Source of the DNA: Harmothoe impar
Lineage: Eukaryota; Annelida; Polychaeta; Phyllodocida; Polynoidae
Direction of reading: 5' to 3'
Assembly (NCBI GenBank): GCA_947462335.1
Contig: OX381720.1
Span: forward strand, 64,997,946-65,061,945
DNA length: 64,000 bases
Below the pieces are notes generated by a model that was given only the letters and a program-made list of their open reading frames with translations, searched no databases and was not told the DNA's origin. How positions within the stretch are numbered: the first letter of the stretch is position 1; each line of letters opens with the position of its first letter. Position numbers and translations under genes: made by a program. Positions 56,063 to 64,000 of the stretch are shown here, one piece after another.

Positions 56063-56779
56063 TAATTCATTTTTCCCTTACTGTTGGTGTAGACCGCAGG
56101 TTACTCTTCTATGGTATGTCAGTTCTATTGAGAACATACAGCCTGCATAGTTTCTGAAGATGGTGATTTCTACCATGTGAACCGATGGGGAGCCATGATA
56201 TAGCATGAGAATGCATATCATAAGCGACTACTCCTGGTTGCACTCCAATACGTCTCCAACATATTGGGGTGTCAACTGGGTACCAAGTGTGTTGGCATGC
56301 TGGACGAGTGTGTGGTCATGAATGGCCTACCCCCCTTGCTTTAGACTCACTTGGAACTTTCCGGTGTGTATTGGATGTGGGTGTTGAGCGGACCCCTAAG
56401 GAATGCTGCCCGATGAAAACCCAGAAGGCAGTTGGGCACTCTTGGTCTCTGGCCAAGCACAAGGCCGAGCACAAGGTACGGGGGGCAGAGCAGCTTCTGT
56501 GGACCGGGTTCCTAATAAGCCAAAGACTGGCCCCGATCCTGCTCCAATGAGAATTGCTGGACTCAACGCTGGTATGTCAGCCACCGTAAGCACTGGTAAC
56601 TGTGGAAACTTGTTAGCAGTGCACACTGGGAAGGAGTGTGTCCCTGTGCAAATACAGGTGGCATCTACCTTCCTTGCGGATAGAACGGATTCTACCGATA
56701 GTGCTCATACCAAACAATTCGAGTAAACATTACGTCATCAGAGAGAGGCTGATGAAGCAGACATGGAGACATGGTCAGT

Positions 56780-57185
56780 CTTCTGATGTTTCAAGTACCC
56801 AAGGAGACAGCAGCGAGCCACTAGCCACAGTTAGGACCTGACCCAAGGGGACAGCAGCGAGCCACGAGCCACAGTTAGGACCTGTCCCAAGGGGACCCCA
56901 GCGAGCCACGAGCCGCAGTTAGGACCTGACCCAAGAGGACCCCAGCGAGCCACGAGCCGCAGTTAGGACCTGTCCCAAGGGGACCCCAGCGAGGCAGGAG
57001 CCGCAGTTAGGACCTGACCCAAGGGGACCCCAGCGAGCCACGAGCCGCAGTTAGGACCTGACCCAAGAGGACCCCAGCGAGCCACGAGCCGCAGTTAGGA
57101 CCTGTCCCAAGGGGACCCCAGCGAGGCAGGAGCCGCAGTTAGGACCTGACCCAAGGGGACCCCAGCGAGGCAGGAGCAGCAGTGG
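56780..57185. repeat. 44-bp minisatellite
   Basis: About nine units of cgagccgcagttaggacctg, acccaaggggaccccagcga, gcca with tgtccc/tgaccc and gaggcagg variants. Confidence 0.93.
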
Positions 57186-57211
57186 TGAAGAATAACCAGG
57201 TTCAAGCCATA

Positions 57212-58065
57212 TCCCAGTAAACACAACAACGTTGGTCAGACGTAAATCTATGTTGAATTTTGGTCTGAACTACATAATTTTAGTAGGTTTATCAACGTCA
57301 AAACGTTAAGGTTTATTTACCAATCTCAAACCTGCAGGTCTGATTTACGTAGCTCCTGAAGACGTTAATCTATGTTTAACACATTACATATAATTCTACA
57401 TAGTGGGCCTCAGACAAAGACTTGTAATATATTGCAGACAAATTTCCATTTACAAACAATATTCATACAAAGTAACTACTATAATTTTCAATCTCATCTC
57501 ATTCTACATAGTATATTCTTGTAGTTCAATTGAACAGCCTGACAGTATAGATCTGTTGAATAGTTTTGGCTGCAGAGAGGCTTTGTATTTCTTCCATTAC
57601 CACCAATGTGGTGTCCTCACAGTAAAGTGCCTCAAAGCACCTATTTATGCACAATACTTTAATCACCTGTCCTTTATATATAAATATTCTATTGAATGCG
57701 GTTTATTTGCATGATATTGAATTCACAATTAATGAGAATTTACTGGTTGAAGGTGGTAGATTTGTTAAGGAGCTGTAATATACTCTCCATAATTGATAGT
57801 GCTGCCACCTAGTGTGACACGGAAAAGTCATCTACCCAATTGAAGTTGAAAAGTTACGTCTTTTAATGTAGATCTATGTATAATTTTTACATCTGAATGA
57901 GGTAGATCGACGTAAATCAGACGTCTACATCTGTTGAACGTAAATAAACCTTAACTGTTGACGTCTACAAACCTTCCAAAATTACCAATCTCAAACCTTT
58001 TGGTTGGACATCTACCTAGAGAAACCTCTGAGCTACGTTGGAACTACGTAGGGTGTTTACTGGGA
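57212..58065. mobile_element. MITE-like element, TIR TCCCAGTAAACAC
   Basis: tcccagtaaacac (57212-57224) is mirrored by gtgtttactggga (58053-58065). Subterminal arms are also inverted: cgtaaatctatgttgaa, aaacgttaaggtttatttac, and gaacgtaaataaaccttaac, ctacgttggaac. The centre is AT-rich and non-coding. Same design and size class as 11966-12858. Confidence 0.8.
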
Positions 58066-58108
58066 CGTTACCAGATGACTCAGGATCTCAGTGATAGCTG
58101 AGCAAATC

Positions 58109-58400
58109 GCCTCCTCCAAGAGTACTTGGTGGATGGTATGAGACTGATGGCAGGGAGTACTTGGTGGATGGTATGAGACTGATGGCAGGGAGTACTTGGT
58201 GGATGGTATGAGACTGATGGCAGGGAGTACTTGGTGGATGGTATGAGACTGATGGCAGGGAGTACTTGGTGGATGGTATGAGACTGATGGCAGGGAGTAC
58301 TTGGTGGATGGTATGAGGCTGATGGCAGGGAGTACTTGGTGGATGGTATGAGACTGATGGCAGGGAGTACTTGGTGGATGGTATGAGACTGATGGCAGGA
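58109..58400. repeat. 35-bp minisatellite
   Basis: Eight units of agtacttggtggatggtatg plus agactgatggcaggg, nearly identical. Confidence 0.97.
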
Positions 58401-58545
58401 AGATGGACATGTCAATAGTGACAGAGTGAGCAGCTGACGTGGAGACTACCAGACAATTGTAGCTCGACTGAGATCTTGTCTGAGGCCTTCCATTTCGGTA
58501 TATCATTGGAGGACTGGCAGGGGGCCAACTTCCCAGTGGTTCTAC

Positions 58546-58703
58546 CATCTGGCAGACTATAAAGTGTCGTTACTGGGTAAACGATAGAATCAACAAATAA
58601 CACAGTCGATCACCGAGGCTGCTTTTATTCAATATCACAGTTTAATGGAGCACCTTTGGGTCCAGTCTTGCATCAAGACGGACGGACACTACAACAGTCA
58701 ACA
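58546..58703. repeat. Dispersed repeat, copy 2
   Basis: Partner of 55875-56062 (gctgcttttattcaatatca, gggtccagtcttgcatc, actacaacagtc). Possibly a decayed transposable element. Confidence 0.8.
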
Positions 58704-59189
58704 CAAGAACCCGTAACAGCAAAACATATAGTACCGCACCCTTAGGTCACGTTCTGGTGCCGGGTCTTAATAGCTGCCTCCCTTGAATAGGGGTAAGAGA
58801 GCTCTGAAATTAGTAGGCCCAGGCCTTGCATAGGCGCCACGGTTGACTGTCTTTTGAGACAAATTACCATTGAGAATACAAGGCTATACTTCAATGATTT
58901 CATCATGCAATGTAGCCTCATCATATCTTGTTGAAAGGGAAATTTAATGCGTAATATGATTGCATTGCCAAAACATAATAGATATATCATCTGGCTAAGC
59001 TAGAATAAAAGGTTATGGGGGGGGGAGAACAGTGTGTACATGTAATCAACCATAAACAATGATTGGCACACATAGGCCCTATGATTCGGAATTTAGAAGT
59101 AAGCCTATTCTGAATACATCCTATGTGTATTTTACATGTATTATAGAATATGTATGATTGTATGATTGAGCTACCCAATCCATGTGACT

Positions 59190-59300
59190 ACCTAAGGTCG
59201 TCATTATGACAACTTTGGTCTATATGGATCAGACATGATGACCTTAGGTCGTCACAATGACGACCTAAGGTCGTCATCTTGACGACCTAAAGTTGTCAAT
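59190..59300. repeat. Palindromic gacgacctaaggtcgtc cluster
   Basis: Repeated acctaaggtcgtcat / atgacgaccttaggt in both directions, including a 10-bp-arm perfect palindrome at 59267-59287. Confidence 0.75.
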
Positions 59301-59636
59301 TTTGGTATTGTCAATATGATGACCCTGAGGTTTTCAGTGTAGCTTTCCACTGTCAGGCCTCCGCTCTGTCCTCAATTACTGGTTGGTTCAATGTACTTCC
59401 CCCAGAAACCACCTCTAAAATAACAGGTGCTGTGCCTTAAATAGGTGCCTGCCTTAAATAGGCGCTGGGGTGTTGGGGTGTTGAAAACAGTAGGCATGGA
59501 TGTGCCAAAATGCAACAATATAACAATGAAAGCGGCCGACCTGCTACACTAGCATTCATTACTACACATATGTTGTGACAAATATTTTCTTCACGGTTCA
59601 GGTTTTCTTCTTAAGACAAGTAAGTATAATTACCCA

Positions 59637-60349
59637 GTCAACATTGCCTAATGGGGCCCATATGTGTTTTTACTTGGGTGAGCTGGGTTTTGGTCCTTTT
59701 AGTCCAGGGCTGTCAGTGGGAGCCCTGATAGGCTGGCCCAGATTTGAACCAGATTTATCGCACTTTAGCATAAGGCTGTGTCTCACGACCTTGGGCCAAT
59801 GTTTTTGTCTCTGACCGGGTGCCAGCTCTGACCGGGTGCCAGCTCTGACCGGCCTGAATAAAAACTGGTTATTTAGGGCAGATGATGATAAAAATGGACA
59901 ACTAATGACTAGTTTAGAGAGTTATAACATTCATTAACCTTTTCAGCCAAATTCTATCTCCATCTGCCCTAAATAACCCGTTTTTATTCAGGCCAGTCAG
60001 AGCTGGCACCCAGTCAGAGCTGGCACCCAGTCAGAGCTGGCACCCGGTCAGAGCTGGCACCCGGTCAGAGCTGGCACCTGGTCAGAGCTGGCACCCGGTC
60101 AGAGACAAAAAAAACATTGGCCCAAGGTCGTGAGACACAGCCATAAACTATAAGAATGTACAATAAATGGTAATTTCTGGAGAAAAATCAGATGTCAGGA
60201 TGTTTCGAAATATTTTCAATGTGTTTCAATGTGTTTCAAAGTTTTTGTGGGCTGACTCTGGTAGCCCTGGACAAAAAGGACCAAAACCCAGATATGGGCA
60301 AACCCAGCTGGCCAAAGTGAAACACATATAGACCAATGCTGTCTGGTTA
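59637..60349. mobile_element. Foldback element (~0.7 kb imperfect palindrome)
   Basis: The left arm 59637-59890 is repeated inverted at 59953-60349: ctgggttttggtccttttag / aaaaaggaccaaaacccag, ggctgtgtctcacgaccttg / caaggtcgtgagacacagcc, tgccctaaataacc / ggttatttagggca. gctggcacccggtcagag is tandemly repeated in the right arm (about seven units) and twice in the left. No coding sequence. Confidence 0.82.
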
Positions 60350-60422
60350 GTGACATATTCTAAGCCAGTATAGGTCTAAACTCATATTGTTATTCCCATT
60401 TATAGAAAAGGTAGGTACTCAC

Positions 60423-60515
60423 CCAATGCTCTGTAGCGGAGACACCACTGACGTGCTGTCAGGGGACAGGGTAGGTTTGTTGGGGCGCGCTGGTTCCCGC
60501 TTGTTTTATAGGACG
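60423..60515 (-). promoter_or_regulatory. Candidate TATA promoter and first exon
   Basis: On the minus strand, cctataaaaca has a TATAAAA box at 60510-60504. About 80 bp downstream cattgg|gtgagtacc gives a donor at 60423. This could be the non-coding first exon of the membrane-protein gene, splicing to the acceptor at 55571. It is an inference from signals only. Confidence 0.3.
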
Positions 60516-61214
60516 TCCTCTCTAATGACCACCACGATGGGGGGGCCGAGCGTCACATGGTGTTGTAACATGCTGAGAATATAGAACCCTGGCAGTGTTG
60601 AGAGAATTGCTGTCAAGAAAGACCAATTAATTTTTCAAGTACATTTTATCATAGAGAGATAAATTTGTTTTACCAATAACAAATTAATCAATATACACAA
60701 CCAACAACAACAAAACGTTTTCAATATGACAGAAATAAACCGTCACTTGCCTATCACATATCCTGTTTGTTCAATTATTTAAGAAATACATGTTTTTTTT
60801 TATGCAATATATAATTCAGGAAACAGCATTTAAATATCAAGTCGCCATCCAAATGTAATTATTCCAAATGTCCACTTTGAAAATCTCCAATACAATGGAT
60901 ATGTATGGAATTAACCCTTAAGTGTCAATGTGCCGTTTGTCATTCTGATTCTGATCGATACAGCCCTGGCGCTTCCACTCACCAGCGCGGACTGCATGCA
61001 CCATTCTGACCTTTTTTTGGCTATGGACTTTAGGTTATGGACACAAATAATGTTAAATTGCATTGGAGCACTCTCCCATCCAAAAGGGTATAACACAATT
61101 GCACCCAACATATTTGGTATAGACTATGAATGATCCTATGTGTATAGTCCCTCTAGTTACTCACCGGTGATGCACGCCTGACCACATGATGCAGACAAAG
61201 GGTGAACACCTTAT

Positions 61215-61675
61215 AGCTTCAAGCAGCCCGGTGAGCCAGGATAGCTTCAAGCAGCCCGGTGAGCCAGGATAGCTTCAAGCAGCCCGGTGAGCCGGGAAAG
61301 CTTCAAGCAGCCGGTGAGCCGGGATAGCTTCAAGCAGCCGGTGAGCCGGGATATCTTCAAGCAGCCGGTGAGCCGGGATAGCTTCAAGCAGCCGGTGAGC
61401 CGGGATAGCTTCAAGCAGCCGGTAAGCCGGGATAGCTTCAAGCAGCCGGTGAGCCGGGATAGCTTCAAGCAGCCGGTGAGCCGGGATAGCTTCAAGCAGC
61501 CCGGTGAGCCAGGATAGCTTCAAGCAGCCCGGTGAGCCGGGATAGCTTCAAGCAGCCGGTGAGCCGGGATAGCTTCAAGCAGCCCGGTGAGTGGTGAGCC
61601 GGGATAGCTTCAAGCAGCCCGGTGAGTGGTGAGTGGGGATAGCTTCAAGCAGCCGGTGAGCCGGGATAGCTTTAG
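61215..61675. repeat. 27-bp minisatellite
   Basis: About seventeen units of ccggtgagccgggatagctt plus caagcag with 27- and 28-bp variants (cagccc/cagcc); two units near 61590 carry gtgagtg insertions. Both strands show long open frames, which are not genes. Confidence 0.96.
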
Positions 61676-62059
61676 TACAGTGACACGTGGAGCGGCATTT
61701 GTTGGTTGTTTTCCCGGGGGTTAGAGATAACAAAGTTTTGACAGCGCCTCCATCAGTAGATTGGATCAGACCGCTTCCATCCATTAACGGAGCATGTTGA
61801 TGCCAGTAATGACCGGGTAATAATGGCCACACGGGAGTGGTCATCTATCGTCAACATGGGGTGGGTGCTTGACTTTAAATGTGCCCATCTACATTCCTTG
61901 TCAGCTCTCCGCCCTTGTTTGTCTCCATCCCTCCCCCTGAGCTGGTTTTAAATAACCAAACCGTCCCATAATAGTATGGCTTTTTTTGCATTGCCTTATT
62001 AGTAGTATAGTATGTATCGGAACGGGACTATAGTTAAGTACTGTTTATTACTCAATCGA

Positions 62060-62380
62060 CATGCAGCCAATCAGAGGCCTCCATTTGGTCACGTGACCCG
62101 TTGCCATGGTAACGTGACCTACTTAGGGCTCTCAGCCAATCAGAAGCCAGCATTCTGGGTGACCTTCTGACCTACTTAGAAGCTCTCAGCCAATCAGAGG
62201 CCGGCATTCTGGTAACCATGGTAACGTGACCTACTTACGTCACGTGACCTACTTAGGCTCAGCCAATCAGAAGCCGGCATTCTGGTAACTAGGGTAACGT
62301 GACCTACTTAGGGTTTGTTTGTAAACAACACCACGTGGCTTTCTTGTTTGTAAACAACACCACGTGACACGTGACTGTTT
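62060..62380. promoter_or_regulatory. CCAAT / X-box / E-box cluster
   Basis: Four agccaatcag CCAAT boxes (about 62067, 62132, 62189, 62260), gttgccatggtaac (62100-62113) plus two variants ggtaaccatggtaac and ggtaactagggtaac, and CACGTG E-boxes near 62091, 62242, 62332, 62353 and 62360. Built from about three diverged copies of a ~65-bp block. A TATATATA box follows at about 62415. Confidence 0.6.
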
Positions 62381-62460
62381 GTAAACAAACAAACAAAAAA
62401 AAGTTATGTAACTTATATATAGAAATAAAAACACAACAAGATAATTTCTTTTCTTTTCAT

Positions 62461-62473
62461 TTTATTCTTTATT
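62461..62473 (-). terminator. Poly(A) signals for the viral-like genes
   Basis: Two AATAAA hexamers on the minus strand (plus-strand tttattctttatt) 34-46 bp after the stop of the last ORF, in a T-rich tract. Confidence 0.55.
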
Positions 62474-62506
62474 TTTTTCATTTTCAATCAGAAAAAACAC
62501 ACAAGT

Positions 62507-62806
62507 TTATGCTTTTTTAGCTTGCTTCTTCGATTTGCAGCAACTCAACAGGCCGCAAAGTCTCACGCCGCCGTCACTCGCACCACCACACCCCGGACGA
62601 CTTCTCTCCAATAGACATTGCACGACTTTGGATAAATCCAACACCATTTCGGCAAGGCAGAGAATCTTTGCCTCCATGAAACGGCCGCCATCGCAACAAC
62701 CCGTCACAACAGCATCATCGATAGCTTCTGACTCACGACCCGGTCGCTCAGCTTTGGGATTTTGCTCATGCGCATGACGCACTTCTTGGGGTTTCTTGTT
62801 CGACAT
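62507..62806 (-). CDS. Small basic ORF of the Polinton-like element
   Basis: 99 residues from ATG, overlapping the protease 3' end by about 100 bp in another frame. Charged N-terminus, a hydrophobic middle (ILCLAEMVLDLSKVVQCLL) and a Cys-Lys-rich end (CCKSKKQAKKA). No family recognised. Position and overlap are typical of a compact viral-type transcription unit. Confidence 0.5.
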   Translation of the reverse strand: MSNKKPQEVRHAHEQNPKAERPGRESEAIDDAVVTGCCDGGRFMEAKILCLAEMVLDLSKVVQCLLERSRPGCGGASDGGVRLCGLLSCCKSKKQAKKA

Positions 62807-63156
62807 GCTTCAATTAGGAAATGAACGCAATGAGGTCCACAGGTGTCAGCAGAAGTGTCTTGTAGTTGAATGCGGTTTCTTTGCCACTTGAACGGAGCAG
62901 AGCGTTCCACGAAAGACAAGAACTCCGCACTCAGCGGCGGTAAGCCGAAGGAATCAAAGTAGTACACTTCACCCGTGCTCGACACGTAAAACGCCACCCA
63001 ATGCTGACCTGGTAAATGTTGCGGATCTGTGTTGCTCACGAAACAAGTGTCTTTGATAGGGTGCTTCGGAATAGTGTCACAAGAGAAAACGCCCAGGAAA
63101 CGATGTTTTGTGTGAACGTTTTCCTTCAACACTCTGCTTATTTCAAGCGTGTTCAT
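62704..63156 (-). CDS. Adenain-like cysteine protease
   Basis: About 150 residues from the ATG at 63156; the open frame continues upstream but there overlaps the capsid gene antisense to its codon logic, so this start is preferred. HWVAFYV (catalytic His), YYFDSFG (Asp), IQLQDTSADTCG (oxyanion Gln and catalytic Cys) give the order seen in adenovirus and Polinton maturation proteases. In that family the enzyme cleaves capsid precursors. It starts 30 bp after the capsid stop. All catalytic residues are intact. Confidence 0.85.
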   Translation of the reverse strand: MNTLEISRVLKENVHTKHRFLGVFSCDTIPKHPIKDTCFVSNTDPQHLPGQHWVAFYVSSTGEVYYFDSFGLPPLSAEFLSFVERSAPFKWQRNRIQLQDTSADTCGPHCVHFLIEACRTRNPKKCVMRMSKIPKLSDRVVSQKLSMMLL

Positions 63157-63185
63157 ACGATACGCCAAGTACCGCCGTCTTGTCT

Positions 63186-64000
63186 TCAGTTCATGTGGTA
63201 GTCGGTGACGGGGTGTCGATCTCGGGTCAGCTCGACGACGTTGTCGTACACCAAGTAGAGTAGCACCGTTGTTGTCGCTTGTAGCGCCGAGCGGAAACTG
63301 ACTTCCACCCTCAGCTGACCCGCTCTTATAAGGTTCACGCGACACCCGTCGTGCGATCTGTCTGGGGTTAAGTCGAGGGGGAACACCGTGTAACCGTTCA
63401 GGAATTGTTCGTATGAAATACCGCAAGAGCGCGCGCCCTCCGTGTGTAGCGCCAAGTACTCTCTCACGGCCGCTTTGGTCTTAAAGTCGGGCACGTAGGC
63501 GTCGTTCGGCACTTTCTGATCGTTCACTATCACTTGAAGCGAGCTGATGTCGTAATGCTTCATCTCGAACGGGTTCTTGGTGTAGCTACCGTTGAAGGCG
63601 TCGTGGTCAAGGAAGCAAATCATCATCGACTTGGGAAGCTGGCCTGTGTTGGAGTGCGTGTAGCTGTGATCTCTGTTACCTTGAGGGATGGCGTAGGTCG
63701 TCACCTCCACTCTGTTCACCGGGTAGTCGAAGGGCCCGTGTTCTATCACCGCTCTCTCGTGCGTTTCCGCTACAGCGTCCGCCACCAGCACGCGTCGCAC
63801 GTAGAGCTTTGCTTTGTAGATCTTCAAGCTGTAGCCTCCGTCAGCGGCGCACATCAGATAGAAAGAGGGCGCCGCTTGTTTCAGAGTGAGATTGATTTCT
63901 GTCTCTCCAACGATGAGCTTCGGTTGATGAGCCAGGTCAAAGTGCAGTCGCGCCATCAGCGAAAAGCGCTTGTTGGAGATTAGCTTCTTGCGCGCTTTGT
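63186..64000 (-). CDS. Major capsid (hexon-like) protein, C-terminal part
   Basis: 256 codons from an internal ATG; the frame is open to the window edge, so the gene starts outside. Motifs such as MICFLDHDAFNGSYTKNPF, a central NGYTVFPLDLTPD and a terminal VEVSFRSALQATTTVLLY resemble the conserved second jelly-roll of Polinton/adintovirus capsid proteins (the metazoan F54H12.2-like group). Recognition is from motif memory, not a search. Followed by the protease, the same hexon-protease order as adenovirus late region L3. Confidence 0.65.
   Translation of the reverse strand, partial: KARKKLISNKRFSLMARLHFDLAHQPKLIVGETEINLTLKQAAPSFYLMCAADGGYSLKIYKAKLYVRRVLVADAVAETHERAVIEHGPFDYPVNRVEVTTYAIPQGNRDHSYTHSNTGQLPKSMMICFLDHDAFNGSYTKNPFEMKHYDISSLQVIVNDQKVPNDAYVPDFKTKAAVREYLALHTEGARSCGISYEQFLNGYTVFPLDLTPDRSHDGCRVNLIRAGQLRVEVSFRSALQATTTVLLYLVYDNVVELTRDRHPVTDYHMN

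Larger units (their letters stand above)
62507..64000 (-). mobile_element. Polinton/adintovirus-like element, partial
   Basis: Three closely packed minus-strand ORFs: C-terminal capsid protein, adenain-like cysteine protease and a small basic protein, followed by poly(A) signals. Base composition is more GC-rich than the flanking DNA. The element continues beyond the right edge; its left terminus and inverted repeat are not identified but should lie between about 61680 and 62460. Confidence 0.75.

Noticed and set aside
56269..56726. Overlapping forward and reverse frames of 76-107 codons
   Set aside because: No recognisable domain, no splice signals that link them, and shadow frames on both strands at similar length.
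62704..63426. Longer protease frame starting at 63426
   Set aside because: The first 90 codons overlap the capsid gene in another frame and are Arg/Pro-rich without family motifs. The ATG at 63156, just after the capsid stop, fits better.

Overview
The window is animal nuclear DNA: GT-AG spliced genes with GC-rich exons, AT-rich introns, a poly(A)-tailed LINE, non-autonomous DNA elements, and a very high load of minisatellites. The gene content suits a marine invertebrate (amphioxus or a lophotrochozoan would both fit), but I cannot name the species from sequence alone.

Layout. (1) 1-6868 is one uninterrupted minisatellite, inside an intron or upstream of the first visible exon. (2) 6887-41855 (+) holds 26 coding exons of a phospholipase C gamma gene. 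I joined them by hand through GT-AG sites with matching phases; they give exactly 3000 nt, i.e. 999 residues and a stop. They run from the end of the EF-hand region through PLC-X, split PH, two SH2, SH3, PLC-Y, C2, a coiled coil and a lysine-rich tail. The N-terminal PH and EF hands lie beyond the left edge. A likely 3' UTR runs to an AATAAA near 43820. (3) Inside the intron between the two SH2 exons sits an 8.5 kb LINE on the minus strand (about 18220-26732). It encodes a coiled-coil/RRM-like ORF1 fused to a NADAR domain, a separate SGNH esterase-like ORF and an intact endonuclease-reverse transcriptase, and it carries a nested 1.7 kb inverted-repeat element. (4) 43830-51505 is intergenic and largely minisatellite. 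(5) 55570-51506 (-) is a two-coding-exon gene for an 899-residue glycosylated multi-pass membrane protein that I do not recognise. (6) 55600-62400 is intergenic, with two foldback/MITE-like elements, several minisatellites and a dense CCAAT/X-box/E-box cluster. (7) 62507-64000 (-) is the edge of an integrated Polinton/adintovirus-like element: C-terminal major capsid protein, adenain-like protease and a small basic ORF, in the hexon-protease order familiar from adenoviruses.

The most unusual theme is in the phospholipase gene. Many introns carry partial copies of the adjoining exon edge together with its splice site, often amplified into a minisatellite (52-bp, 56-bp, 40-bp and 51-nt copies among others). 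Several copies could act as alternative splice sites or in-frame micro-exons. The second theme is the LINE, whose ORF1-NADAR and SGNH genes imply nucleotide/ADP-ribose and ester chemistry linked to retrotransposition.
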